A stretch of DNA of 64,000 nucleotides from Halogranum amylolyticum (lineage in GTDB: Archaea > Halobacteriota > Halobacteria > Halobacteriales > Haloferacaceae): positions 1 to 64,000 of the forward strand of contig NZ_FODV01000011.1 in the NCBI RefSeq assembly GCF_900110465.1. The letters run 5' to 3'. The first letter of the stretch is position 1; each line of letters opens with the position of its first letter. Below, piece by piece: positions 1 through 8,031 of this stretch. Both the position numbers and the translations under genes were made by a program. A model generated the notes under the pieces. The model was not told where the DNA came from. It made no database searches and saw only the letters and a list, made by a program, of their open reading frames with translations.

Positions 1-1
1 C

Positions 2-100
2 GGGATTGAGCAGGTGTTAGACGAGGAACTCGGCTGGAAGGAAAAGCATCGGACGAACGGTGAAGGACTGCCACCAGGATACGAGCACAGACTCGGCTAA
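2..100 (+). CDS. C-terminal end of an unidentified protein (5' part outside window)
   Basis: An open frame runs in from the left edge and stops at 98-100, leaving 32 residues ending in PPGYEHRLG. Its composition (Glu/Lys/Arg-rich, haloarchaeal codon use) and the strong hairpin directly after the stop suggest a real gene end. I do not recognise the family. Confidence 0.4.
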   Translation, partial: GIEQVLDEELGWKEKHRTNGEGLPPGYEHRLG

Positions 101-103
101 GCC

Positions 104-127
104 GCCTCGCTTCGCCTGAAGCGAGGC
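104..127 (+). terminator. Perfect 10-bp hairpin after the partial gene
   Basis: Arms GCCTCGCTTC and GAAGCGAGGC flank a 4-nt loop four bases after the stop codon. The position fits a transcription-end or mRNA-stabilising hairpin. There is no T-run after it, so termination itself is inferred. From here to 399 I see no further gene except an in-frame 30-codon stretch beyond the TFB stop on the minus strand. Confidence 0.4.
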
Positions 128-399
128 TGGCGAACAGCGACAGCTGTCTTCGGAGACCGGTCTGAGCGACGTCCACAGCGGAAACCAACCAGATATGTGA
201 CTCTTTCTCGACTCTCCGTGGCGTCAGAAGTGTACTTCGTCTCGTATCGGCGTCCTCACCGTGTCAGACCGGCTCTTGCTGCCACCGCCATCAAGAGAGT
301 GGACAACTAGCGATTGTAGAACGAGCCCCCTCTGAGCTTCTCAAGGAGTGTGGCTGAATCGCTGTCTACGCCGACGAGCTCTGCGACGTCTTTCGGGCA

Positions 400-1401
400 C
401 TACTTTCCGCTTGGGTTGCGCTGCTGGCCTTGGCTCGCTTTGAGCAGTTCTCGGTACCGATTCCGAATCGTCACTGCACTGATGTCGGCGACCTCACTCA
501 CCTCGTCTTGCGTCAACTCTGCGTTAGCAAGTAATCCTCCAGCGTAAATCGCCGCAGCGGCAAGTCCAACTGGGCTCTTCCCACTGTGAACGCCCTCTCG
601 CTTTCCATCTTCGAGGAGTGTTCGAGCACGGTGTTCGACAGCATCATCGACGTTAAGCTCTGAAATGAATCGGGGGAGATATTGCGCGGGATCTGCGGGC
701 TGGACGGTGAGAGTGAGCTCGCGAACGATGTATCGATAGGCCCGGGTAAACTCGCGTTTCTCCACACGCGAGACGTGCTGGATCTCGTCGAGTGACCGTG
801 GGACATCTTCTTGTCTCGCAGCAGCGTAGAGTGCGGCTGTCGCGACACCCTCGATAGAGCGACCTGGGAGGAGGTCCTCGGCAAGTGCGCGTCGATAGAT
901 GACGCTCGCCGTCTCACGAACCGCGTCTGGAAGCCCGAGCGCGGATCCCATTCGCTCGATTTCGCCGAGTGCGTGTTTGAGGTTCCGCTCTTTCGAGTCT
1001 CGAGTGCGGAATCGCTCGTTCCACGTGCGGAGCCGCTGCATTTTCTGACGCTGGCGCGTCGAGAGTGAGTTGCCGTAGGCATCTTGATTCCGCCAGTCGA
1101 TGGTCGTCGACAACCCCTTATCGTGCATCAGGCTCGTCGTTGGTGCACCGACACGGGATTTCTGATCGCCCTCTTTCGAATCAAACGCGCGCCACTCTGG
1201 CCCGCGATCGATTTCGTCTTCACGGACGACCTCTCCGGTCTCCTCGTTGACCCACTCGCCGTGCTGTTCGTCGTAGACTAGCGCATCGTCGTCAAGTGAC
1301 ACGGCCTCTGGGTCTTCTGTCTGCCGTTCGTTCTCCTCCCGAGAACTACGCTTCGTCTCGCCCGAAGTGGATTGCCAGACAGTAGGTTTCGTTTCCGACA
1401 T
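400..1401 (-). CDS. tfb: Transcription initiation factor TFB, variant without zinc-ribbon cysteines
   Basis: TFB bridges TBP at the promoter and RNA polymerase. The 333-residue protein has the B-reader/linker signature (DEIDRGPEWRAFD, KSRVGAPTT, MHDKGLSTTIDW at about 60-105) and two cyclin-like repeats, the second ending in the promoter-contacting helix-turn-helix (TQDEVSEVADISAVTIRNRY, about 297-316). The N-terminal ribbon segment (about 35-58) aligns with ordinary haloarchaeal TFB by its DEQHGE and NEETGEVV words, but all four Cys are missing; the whole protein has no Cys. Haloarchaea carry several TFB paralogues with different promoter preferences, so this is probably an accessory one, perhaps altered in polymerase recruitment. 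A CGTTTGG-N6-CCAAACG palindrome lies about 40 nt upstream of the start. Confidence 0.92.
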   Translation of the reverse strand: MSETKPTVWQSTSGETKRSSREENERQTEDPEAVSLDDDALVYDEQHGEWVNEETGEVVREDEIDRGPEWRAFDSKEGDQKSRVGAPTTSLMHDKGLSTTIDWRNQDAYGNSLSTRQRQKMQRLRTWNERFRTRDSKERNLKHALGEIERMGSALGLPDAVRETASVIYRRALAEDLLPGRSIEGVATAALYAAARQEDVPRSLDEIQHVSRVEKREFTRAYRYIVRELTLTVQPADPAQYLPRFISELNVDDAVEHRARTLLEDGKREGVHSGKSPVGLAAAAIYAGGLLANAELTQDEVSEVADISAVTIRNRYRELLKASQGQQRNPSGK

Positions 1402-1440
1402 TGAGTATCTACACAGTGAGGCCGAACCCCCTTTGAACTC

Positions 1441-1460
1441 CGTTTGGGATATTCCAAACG
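1441..1460. promoter_or_regulatory. Palindromic operator candidate upstream of tfb
   Basis: CGTTTGG-GATATT-CCAAACG: perfect 7-bp arms with a 6-nt AT-rich spacer, 40-60 nt upstream of the tfb start on the minus strand. The same TTTGG-N6-CCAAA architecture occurs upstream of the HTH-10 regulator (3519-3534), and the right half (13 identical bases) recurs at 3048-3060. Operator function is inferred from position and symmetry. Confidence 0.5.
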
Positions 1461-1602
1461 CGATTGTCAGTGTGCGACAAGCGTGCGAACGCGGGTCACT
1501 CGGTCAAAACAAACAGAATGTGAAACAGATGGCTGAGAGCGGGTGCAACGAGACTCCCACTCCTAGCGAATTATCTCAGTTGTCTTGAGGTCGAACGGCT
1601 CG

Positions 1603-1908
1603 TTAGCTCTCGACGTCGAAGCCTTCGTCTTCTAGTGCGTCGACGAGCCGGCGGTCGTGTTCGCCTTGGAGTTCAATCTCGCCCTCGTCAGTGACGGTTC
1701 CACCGACGGCGAGTGTACTCTTCAGCGTCGACGCGAGAGATTCCACCTCGTCGATTGGCAGATCGAGTCCCTCGACGACTGTCATGGGCTTTCCGTACCG
1801 ACGGCTGTCGACGCGAATCGAAACGCGCTGCTCAGAACGCGTTAGATCGTCACCGATACCGAGATCGTCTGGCAAGCCGGTAATGTCGCTGAGTGTGTCC
1901 TTTGCCAC
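1603..1908 (-). CDS. Translation initiation factor SUI1/eIF1 family
   Basis: eIF1/SUI1 proteins promote start-codon fidelity on the small ribosomal subunit. The protein has the family core: QRVSIRVDSRRYGKPMTVVEG, then LASTLKSTLAVGGTV and IELQGEHDRRLVDALEDEGF near the C-terminus. I prefer the GTG start at 1908 (about 101 residues, MAKDTLSDITGLPDDLG), which matches the family length. An ATG at 1959 gives 118 residues with a non-family extension. It lacks the N-terminal Cys pair seen in some archaeal members. Most haloarchaea have more than one SUI1; in this accessory setting it may be a secondary copy. Confidence 0.85.
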   Translation of the reverse strand: MAKDTLSDITGLPDDLGIGDDLTRSEQRVSIRVDSRRYGKPMTVVEGLDLPIDEVESLASTLKSTLAVGGTVTDEGEIELQGEHDRRLVDALEDEGFDVES

Positions 1909-1971
1909 ACGTCTGAGTAGGCCCCGAATCAGTATGAGCCCCTGTTTGGTATGTGCCAACTCCGATCGGTT

Positions 1972-2382
1972 TCATTCGAGTTGTGCGATGACCTTTCCAG
2001 GCAGAGTCTCACCGCGAGAGAGACGTCCGAGTGCGTCCGGTATCTCGTCGAACGAGACGATTTCGCCGGCCATCGGGTCGATATCGCCGTCTGTGAGCAG
2101 TTGGCCCATCTCGCGACCCATTTGTGCGAGGTCACCCCGTGCCCAATAGTCTCCATTGAGATATGCCACACCGAGCATGATCTTGTGAACCGAGAGCGCC
2201 TTCCCCGATTCGCGTCGAGTCTCCGCGTCAGGGAGGTTGAAAACGCATGCGAGTCCTCCTCCGAACGATAATGCGTCGAGTGCCTCGGTCGGGTTCTCGC
2301 CACCGACCGTATCGACCGTCGCAGACTGAAGTGCGTCGATTCCACCAGCCGCTTCGGTGACAAATGCGTCCCGTGAACTACC
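1972..2382 (-). pseudogene. C-terminal remnant of a zinc-type alcohol dehydrogenase / quinone oxidoreductase
   Basis: One continuous minus-strand frame encodes the final third of an MDR-family oxidoreductase: DALQSATVDTVGG, LDALSFGGGLACVFNLP, VAYLNGDYW and a typical tail (EIVSFDEIPDALGRLSRGETLPGKVI). This is the end of the Rossmann domain plus the C-terminal part of the catalytic domain. The frame is closed upstream by TAG at 2383-2385, and no N-terminal GroES-like domain follows, so the gene is 5'-truncated and presumably inactive. The first Met inside is at 2178, which would give only 68 residues. Confidence 0.75.
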
Positions 2383-2461
2383 CTACCCTACTCGCTCACC
2401 GCTGACACGGTTCGCTCCCTGCGTTGCTTCATGAGGAAGGAGACTTAGCGCCAGAATACAG

Positions 2462-2958
2462 TTAATAGTCTCCCTGGTTGCTGTAGATCCGCTCGTGGCT
2501 GTGTGTGTAGATTTCAACGAGATTCCCGAAGGGGTCTTTACAGTAGGTCATCCGATACTCCTGCCCCGGGAACAGCTCCCAGACGTCGGTATGATGTTCG
2601 CCGCCCCTTTCGTCGATTTTCGCCGCCAACTCTTCGATGTTCGGGTCGATGACACAGAAGTGGAAGTAGCCTGGTTGCTTCGGGTCGGGTTCTTCGAACG
2701 CTTCTAGGTCATCGAACTCAAAGAGTTCGACCGCGACACCGTTCCCGGTCGTCAGGTGTGCAATTCGGGCGGACTCGAAGTCGCCGAGTACGTCTCGACA
2801 GAGCACTCCGATCTGTGTGTCTTCGTCACCGTCGACCTGTTGGGGCCCATGAAACACTCGAACCCGAGGACGCTCTCGTACCAGTCGATTATCTCATTGA
2901 GATCTGGGACAGTCGCACCGACGTAAGCGATACTCCGTGGCTGTGGTTTCGGACTCAT
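2462..2958 (-). pseudogene. VOC (glyoxalase/dioxygenase-like) protein, frameshifted
   Basis: The N-terminal frame (start 2958, SIAYVGATVPDLNEIIDWYESVLGF) and the C-terminal frame (HFCVIDPNIEELAAKI, KDPFGNLVEIY) together make one about 165-residue vicinal-oxygen-chelate protein with the paired beta-alpha-beta-beta-beta layout. They are offset by one base near 2846, in the GGGCCCC stretch where both frames read a Met-Gly-Pro-like junction. One indel would restore the gene, so a sequencing error is possible. A VOC protein of this type would bind a divalent metal; the substrate cannot be told. Confidence 0.8.
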
Positions 2959-3047
2959 ACGACTCTCTCGACCCGCGACGGTAATGACGGGACGGGAGCC
3001 CCACGACTCTGCCGGGAAGCGTGCTGCACGGAAACATAACTAGTTAT

Positions 3048-3060
3048 GATATTCCAAACG
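3048..3060. promoter_or_regulatory. Half-site of the TTTGG-N6-CCAAA motif
   Basis: GATATTCCAAACG here is identical to the right half of the palindrome upstream of tfb (1448-1460). The left arm is not conserved. It lies about 90 nt upstream of the VOC gene start (2958, minus strand), so it could be a weak operator or a relic. Confidence 0.3.
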
Positions 3061-3095
3061 AGTCCGTCGGTGCTCACCCGCTGTTACGTCTCATA

Positions 3096-3135
3096 TTGAC
3101 ATCCTCCCGCACCTAAAGACGCCGGAATTCCAAGC
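3096..3135 (-). mobile_element. Solitary IS605/IS1341-type element end
   Basis: The sequence TTGACATCCTCCCGC followed by an imperfect hairpin (CTAAAG core) is the terminus typical of haloarchaeal TnpB-type elements, read from the minus strand as ...CGGGAGGATGTCAA. No transposase reading frame is left beside it. The stretch 3136-3498 holds no supportable gene; it contains an IS-end-like repeat at 3385-3402. Confidence 0.5.
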
Positions 3136-3384
3136 GTTTGGATAGTAGGGTTTATAGTCTACCACGTCGGTAGCTGGATCACGTGATCCGGTAACGGTCT
3201 TGGGCTCATCGACACACCGTGAATCGGTGCAGTGTTCGTCCTCAGTGGCCTCTTGCTGACGCTCGTCAGTTGGACGCTCGACCGTCGACAGAGGGGGACG
3301 ACGACTGCATCGCTGTCTCATCGGACTAATCCGGGCGACCGCCTCGCCGCCTCGATTTCGGTCATCGACTGCCAAGCACTGAGT

Positions 3385-3402
3385 CGAAAGCTAACGGCTT
3401 CT
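3385..3402 (-). repeat. IS/MITE-end-like repeat core (AAAGCTAACGG type)
   Basis: CGAAAGCTAACGGCTTCT resembles the core at 17507-17538 (same orientation) and, inverted, the starts of the repeats at 14343 and 17153. It is probably a terminal-repeat relic. Confidence 0.3.
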
Positions 3403-3518
3403 TTTTCATCGACACGTCACGCTGGACTAACATTCAATCATCGCCTGCGGAACTGCGCTCGTTGGCGCAGAAGGTGTTAACTCTTCAAAACGGCGAGCAT
3501 GTCTCACTGTGAGTTCTG

Positions 3519-3534
3519 TTTGGCATATTCCAAA
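3519..3534. promoter_or_regulatory. Palindromic operator candidate upstream of the HTH-10 regulator
   Basis: TTTGG-CATATT-CCAAA, centred about 44 nt upstream of the preferred regulator start at 3571. It has the same arm sequence, spacing and distance as the site upstream of tfb. This suggests autoregulation plus co-regulation of tfb (inference). Confidence 0.5.
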
Positions 3535-3570
3535 GAGGGATATTTGCCGGTCACTAAGAGGGACAGTAGT

Positions 3571-4344
3571 ATGCGAGAGTTCGTTTTTACAGTCGAGTAC
3601 AAGAAGGGCGCCAACGAGGTCATGGACCTCTTTATCGAGAATCCAGACCTGCACGCAAAGTCTATGGCCGTCCACGCAACGGCTGACTCGATGTGGCGAC
3701 TTGATCGAATCACTGGGCCAACCGAGGCTCTCGAGGAGTTCGACGCAGTCGTCGACAACGTCACACTCTGTAACGAGGTGATTGGGATGTGTGGTGCGCC
3801 TGTCGTCGAGTGGAACTACGAGATTCTCTCCAGTACCGCTGACAGCCGCATCGTCTACTCCTGCCGAAAGGAAGGTGACGGAGTCCAGTCGATTCCCTAC
3901 GTCGCAGCCAAACATATCGGCGATGGTCTGTTGATGCAGGCCGAACGCCGAGGGGCACAGTACCAGTGGCGACTCCTTATCGACGACGACGATACCGTCG
4001 GTGCAATCTACGAGGAGGTCAACGCGGGGCTGAGTGACGGTCTCTCGCTTAGTGTCCAGCGACTTAGCGAGCCGAAGTGCTGGCTCGATGATAACCTAGA
4101 AGCTGACGAACTCCCACCAGAGCAACAGGCAGCTCTGGAAGCGGCAGTCGAGCACGGGTACTACCAGACGCCACGAGAGAATACCGTCCAAGAGATTTCG
4201 AAGAAACTCGGGATTCCGAGCTCCACACTCCAGTACCGACTTACTCGCGCCGAAGCATGGCTGGCACGGCAGTTCGTCAACGATGTACTCGGAACTGAAG
4301 TCGAAGAACGCGTCGAACCCGCCGAGCTCGAACTCAACGTCTGA
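3571..4344 (+). CDS. Bacterio-opsin-activator-type HTH-10 transcriptional regulator
   Basis: The 257-residue protein has an N-terminal sensor-like domain (MREFVFTVEYKKGANEVMDL at the start; about 1-170) and a C-terminal HTH_10 domain with the hallmark run LPPEQQAALEAAVEHGYYQTPRENTVQEISKKLGIPSSTLQYRLTRAE split around 185-235. Such Bat/DmsR-like proteins activate or repress single operons in haloarchaea. An in-frame ATG at 3499 exists, but the Met at 3571 starts the conserved domain and leaves the palindrome at 3519-3534 in the promoter region. Divergent from the VOC remnant; the effector is unknown. Confidence 0.85.
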   Translation: MREFVFTVEYKKGANEVMDLFIENPDLHAKSMAVHATADSMWRLDRITGPTEALEEFDAVVDNVTLCNEVIGMCGAPVVEWNYEILSSTADSRIVYSCRKEGDGVQSIPYVAAKHIGDGLLMQAERRGAQYQWRLLIDDDDTVGAIYEEVNAGLSDGLSLSVQRLSEPKCWLDDNLEADELPPEQQAALEAAVEHGYYQTPRENTVQEISKKLGIPSSTLQYRLTRAEAWLARQFVNDVLGTEVEERVEPAELELNV

Positions 4345-4419
4345 GCGAAACGTCAACTTCGCGCATCCTCGGGACACACCAACCAAGCACTCAGGTGCGT
4401 CGAAGGCGAAAAGTAAACC

Positions 4420-4800
4420 ATGGTGAACGGTGCGTTGGACACTGAGACTGGTACGTCACTGTCGTGTTACGACTGTGGACACGCCTATTGGTACCTCGGC
4501 AAGGGCGTGCATCAAGGAGAGTGTCCACAGTGTGGCTCACGACTTGTCACACCTGCAGGCGATCTTCGGATCGTCACGTCACAGTCTGCCGACACCGACG
4601 ACCCTGCTGCGGTGCAGCTGACTGGCACCGACGATTCTGGTCGACTGTTCCAATACTGGTTCCGGACAGATACTGACCACGAAGCAGTCTGCACTCGGAT
4701 CGATGTCTGTGGCTATTCACTAGAACTTGATCCCGACGCCGACTGGCCGCCTGAACTCTTTCCACCGTCAGTTGGAGACGACGACCGACTCGGAGCGTGA
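4420..4800 (+). CDS. Small zinc-ribbon protein, function unknown
   Basis: The 126-residue protein begins with a CYDCGHAYWY...CPQCGSRL zinc ribbon (Cys pairs about 22 residues apart, residues 16-39), followed by an acidic beta-rich region with Trp/Tyr/Phe (FQYWFRTDTDHEAVCTRIDVCGYSLELD). No family is recognised. The stop codon TGA (4798-4800) is formed by the first bases of an IS605/IS1341-type element end (TGACATCCTCCCC), so the original C-terminus may have been longer. It follows the HTH-10 gene by 75 nt and could be co-transcribed. Confidence 0.6.
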   Translation: MVNGALDTETGTSLSCYDCGHAYWYLGKGVHQGECPQCGSRLVTPAGDLRIVTSQSADTDDPAAVQLTGTDDSGRLFQYWFRTDTDHEAVCTRIDVCGYSLELDPDADWPPELFPPSVGDDDRLGA

Positions 4801-5410
4801 CATCCTCCCCGTCGTGACCGATGGGGCTTCCCCCGCACGAGGAAACCCGGCCTGTTGCCGAGCAGGTTTCAGGACCCTCTCTCTCGAGGTCGGTGGGACG
4901 GGTTTCGTCCCTCGCTCGGGAGCGTCCTGTGGCGCTGTCACGGGCGCTCCCATCCGCAAGCGAGTCATCGACGCCCGGTTTCTCGGGGCGTCTCTCTCCC
5001 AAGCGGTCATGCCTCACGGCACGGTCGGTCCGGTCACACTTCCCCGACCTGTAGGCCGGGTTCCCGTGCTGACGAACGACGCGAACCCCGCAGTCGGTTG
5101 CAGAACCGACCCGTGGGAACCGACGCCCCGAAATATTCGGGACGCTGGTTTCAGCGCGTCTCGTACTCCCGCGCAAGTGGCGAGAGCCGACGTAACCCTT
5201 GCTAACGCGTACGAGACGGCGTGTACTAAGCGTTTGGGTTTCGGTGAGCAATCGTCAGCGGTTGCTCAGTACCATGTCGGATTCACGCCCGTCCCCAGAA
5301 CGCGGAGCGTTCTGGTGTGCGAACGAGACGCGTCGCGTCTCGTCAACGCCGTGAACGGCGGGATTCTCTCCTTGAATCAAGATAGAGCGCGCAAGTCGGT
5401 CACTGGCTAG
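4799..5410 (-). mobile_element. IS605/IS1341-type element relic, minus orientation
   Basis: The end motif TGACATCCTCCCC with a hairpin-prone stretch starts at 4799. The following 600 nt are GC-rich, open in several frames and full of short hairpins (for example AGAACGC/GCGTTCT near 5300 and GAGACGCG/CGCGTCTC near 5328), as expected for the structured 3' flank of a tnpB gene. I find no recognisable TnpB RuvC or zinc-finger motif, so this is a decayed remnant. Its right boundary is uncertain. Bases 5411-5555 hold nothing I can support. Confidence 0.4.
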
Positions 5411-5555
5411 TTGTCAACTGACCGTAGAATAGAGTGATAGATATAGAGGATATATCCATCAAAGTGATGCCGGTCATCATCGACGGATGGACCGAATCAG
5501 CGCTTTGAGTGACATTCGCAAAGAGATCGGTGATGAATTCCGTGAATCAGTGCTG

Positions 5556-6518
5556 TCATCCGCCCCGATTCATATCCACTACCTCCATTCGTTCATCGAA
5601 CGTGAGTCCCAGCATTTCGTCCTCCAACCGAATCGAAATGCGGATGCGAAGGGGATCCTCCGATAGTAGTTCCTCTTCAAAACCGAGGAGGTGCATCCGT
5701 TGTTCGTACGTCGCAAGGTCGAACTCGATGCCGTGGTCGTAAAAGAACGCGACCACCGCGGGGTGTCTCGACGGGTAGAACAACGTCGGCATCCGCCACC
5801 GGTATTTACACCTCTCGCAGACGTGCGTGACCAGCATCCAGAAGATTGACCCGCAGTTCTCACAGTACTGGTACTCGTCCCAATCCGGCTGGTGATCCGC
5901 GCAGGTGTCGACCGAGGTGATGGGCATTTCGCCCGCGCACTCGGGGCAAACACTGTCCATCACCGACGCCCGCCGATGAGCACCCCAAATCCGGTCCGCC
6001 TCGTTGATCTCGATCGGCGTCCGACCTCGCAACCCGGACGGAGGAAATTCGGTCTTGCTGATCACGCCCGGCGGGAACGATTCCACACATCGTGCGTCGC
6101 AGTTGGTACATTCCAAGTAGCGCCATCCCTCCCGATAGCTCCACTCAGGTTGTCCGCCACAGTACCAACACGAGATATCCACCGCAACTGGCTCAATCTC
6201 CGGATCGTCAATCGCAGTGCCAGAAAGTACCATCCTGACGATCCGCTTTCCCGCATCCATAAGCACATACCCGTCTTCCGTCCGCCGAACAAAAGTATCT
6301 CCGAGCTTATTCAGGTGGTAATTCAGGCGGCCGGGATCGTCGACATTGACCCGCTCGCGGAGCTCGGCGAACCGCACCGGCACTTCCTCCGCTGGATCGT
6401 GAACCTCCCAGAGTGTGCATAAGACTTCGAGCCTGGTCTCATCCGAGAGGAGCTTGAACGCCTCGTTCGCGGTAGCTGGGTCCGACCGTTCAATATTGCT
6501 TGGGTCGAGGGAACTCAT
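5556..6518 (-). CDS. ArsR-like winged-helix regulator with multiple zinc ribbons
   Basis: 320 residues from the ATG at 6518 (an upstream start at 6557 adds a non-conserved tail). The N-terminus is an ArsR-type wHTH (ANEAFKLLSDETRLEVLCTLWE, RVNVDDPGRLNYHLNKLGD, residues about 17-75). The rest carries Cys pairs CWYC, CTNC, CPEC, CENC and CERC at about 130-240, that is two to three zinc ribbons, then a conserved acidic tail. This domain order is common among haloarchaeal regulators of unknown ligand. It is divergent from the DUF1059-methyltransferase operon, which it probably controls (inference). Confidence 0.8.
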   Translation of the reverse strand: MSSLDPSNIERSDPATANEAFKLLSDETRLEVLCTLWEVHDPAEEVPVRFAELRERVNVDDPGRLNYHLNKLGDTFVRRTEDGYVLMDAGKRIVRMVLSGTAIDDPEIEPVAVDISCWYCGGQPEWSYREGWRYLECTNCDARCVESFPPGVISKTEFPPSGLRGRTPIEINEADRIWGAHRRASVMDSVCPECAGEMPITSVDTCADHQPDWDEYQYCENCGSIFWMLVTHVCERCKYRWRMPTLFYPSRHPAVVAFFYDHGIEFDLATYEQRMHLLGFEEELLSEDPLRIRISIRLEDEMLGLTFDERMEVVDMNRGG

Positions 6519-6756
6519 ACACGAAATAAGCGAGTGCTGATAATGACCTTTCCCCACGGTACCATACCACGTGATATGCAGGTTTCCAGTACGTGATGAA
6601 GGGCAACGAGAGGCTTTCCACCCCTGGAACTTGAATATCGGGTTTATGTGACAACTCCATTATAGAATGCAGATCCAATCGACATTCCAATAGAAATGTT
6701 GTTCTAATCATATTCATCTCGATGGCCGTAGACGGTGTAGTCGGAGGTCAACCGCA

Positions 6757-6930
6757 ATGGCACAAGCACACAAACTCGACTGCGAATCGGCAGCGGCTGA
6801 TTGCCGGTTCATCATCCAATCGGAAGACGAAGCCGAGGCGATCGAACTGGCCAAGCAACATATGCGGGACGTCCACGGCAAGGACTACACAGACGAAGAA
6901 CTCCGGAGCAAACACCTGCAGATCGTCTAG
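6757..6930 (+). CDS. DUF1059 small protein
   Basis: 57 residues: MAQAHKLDCESAAADC at the start, FIIQSEDEAEAIELAKQH in the middle, then HGKDYTDEELRSKHLQIV. This matches the DUF1059 pattern: an N-terminal conserved Cys pair, a helix rich in Glu/Ala, and the 'HGxxxTDEEL' end. DUF1059 proteins are small predicted metal-binding proteins of unknown role. The stop is 10 nt before the methyltransferase ATG, so the two form an operon. Confidence 0.8.
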   Translation: MAQAHKLDCESAAADCRFIIQSEDEAEAIELAKQHMRDVHGKDYTDEELRSKHLQIV

Positions 6931-6940
6931 AAACGGGACT

Positions 6941-8017
6941 ATGTCAACTGAAACGCAAGCGGACCAGCTCGACGAACAGAAACTGTCCGACCTTGTGGAA
7001 ACGTCGCTCATTGATCTCGGTGCGACGGTTCACGCCGCGCTGGCAGTGATTGGCGACGAACTCGGCCTTTATGCGGCACTCAACGGGGCTGGACCGCTCT
7101 CATCCGCTGAGCTGGCCGAGGAGACGGATACTGTGGAACGCTACGTCCGCGAATGGTTGCGTGCGCAGACCGCCGGCGGGTACGTGACCTACGATCCGGA
7201 GACCGATCAATACTCCCTCTCTCCCGAGCAGGCGTACGTGTTAGCCAACAGGGAGAGTCCGGTGTTCATGCCCGGCGCGTTCCAACTGGTGACGTCGGCG
7301 TCCAAGATCGGCCCCGAACTTCGAGAGGCGTTTCGAACGGGCGAGGGCATCGGCTGGCACGAACACGACGAGAACGTGTTCCACGGCACCGAACGCTTCT
7401 TCGGGCCGTCCTACGGAGCTTTCCTGATCGACTGGATCGAAGCACTTGACGGGGTGGATGAAACGCTGAAGGCAGGCGGGAAGATCGTCGACGTGGGCTG
7501 TGGTCATGGCGCGCCCACGATCCGCATGGCCGAAGCGTATCCCGATGTGACGGTTGTCGGCATTGACTACCACGAGGAGTCGATCGACGTGGCGCGCGAG
7601 CGGGCGAAAACGACAGATGTGGCGGATCGCGTCACCTTCGAGGTGGCAACCGCAAGGGAGTACAGCGGAACCGACTACGACCTCGTGACGATGTTCAATT
7701 GCTTCCACGACATGGGCGATCCCGTCGGCGTGGCGGCCCACGTTCGCGAGACACTCACCGACGACGGTGCGTGGATGATCGTCGAGCCCTACGCCGAGGA
7801 CCGGGTCGAGGATAACCTCACCCCGTTCGGCCGTCTCGCATACTCCATCTCGACGGTGGCCTGTACGCCGAACTCGCTCAGCCAGGACGTCGGCTACGGG
7901 CTGGGTGCGCAAGCAGGTGAGGTCCAAACCCGTGAGGTCGTCACTGAAGGTGGGTTCACTCGGTTCCGCCGGGCGGCCGAGACGCCAACCAGTCTAGTCT
8001 TCGAAGCAAAGCCGTAA
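6941..8017 (+). CDS. Class I SAM-dependent methyltransferase with N-terminal winged-helix domain
   Basis: 358 residues from ATG 6941, chosen because it follows the DUF1059 stop directly. Residues about 15-115 form a dimerisation/winged-helix domain (LSSAELAEETDTVERYVREWLRAQ). The Rossmann methyltransferase fold follows with motif I IVDVGCGHGAPTIRMAE (about 180-196), GIDYHEESIDVARERA (motif II), and DLVTMFNCFHDMGDP (motif IV). The domain plan resembles the Rv2258c-type methyltransferases, which act on small molecules; the substrate is unknown. A 14-bp palindrome follows the stop. Confidence 0.88.
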   Translation: MSTETQADQLDEQKLSDLVETSLIDLGATVHAALAVIGDELGLYAALNGAGPLSSAELAEETDTVERYVREWLRAQTAGGYVTYDPETDQYSLSPEQAYVLANRESPVFMPGAFQLVTSASKIGPELREAFRTGEGIGWHEHDENVFHGTERFFGPSYGAFLIDWIEALDGVDETLKAGGKIVDVGCGHGAPTIRMAEAYPDVTVVGIDYHEESIDVARERAKTTDVADRVTFEVATAREYSGTDYDLVTMFNCFHDMGDPVGVAAHVRETLTDDGAWMIVEPYAEDRVEDNLTPFGRLAYSISTVACTPNSLSQDVGYGLGAQAGEVQTREVVTEGGFTRFRRAAETPTSLVFEAKP

Positions 8018-8031
8018 GATCAGATCTGATC
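8018..8031. terminator. Palindrome directly after the methyltransferase stop
   Basis: GATCAGATCTGATC, a perfect 14-bp palindrome touching the TAA, followed within 6 nt by a T-run (GATTTTTC). It is a plausible 3'-end signal. The rest of 8032-8380 holds no supportable gene; a short minus-strand stretch near 8085-8145 reads like a transposase tail but is too short to call. Confidence 0.4.

Noticed and set aside
4727..5410. Long open frame (227 codons) on the plus strand and a 225-codon one on the minus strand over the same DNA
   Set aside because: Both arise in a GC-rich, hairpin-rich element relic; neither shows a domain, and they run through the zinc-ribbon gene's end.
7241..7927. 228-codon minus-strand frame opposite the methyltransferase
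   Set aside because: The plus frame carries the SAM-binding motifs; the opposite frame is a codon-bias shadow.
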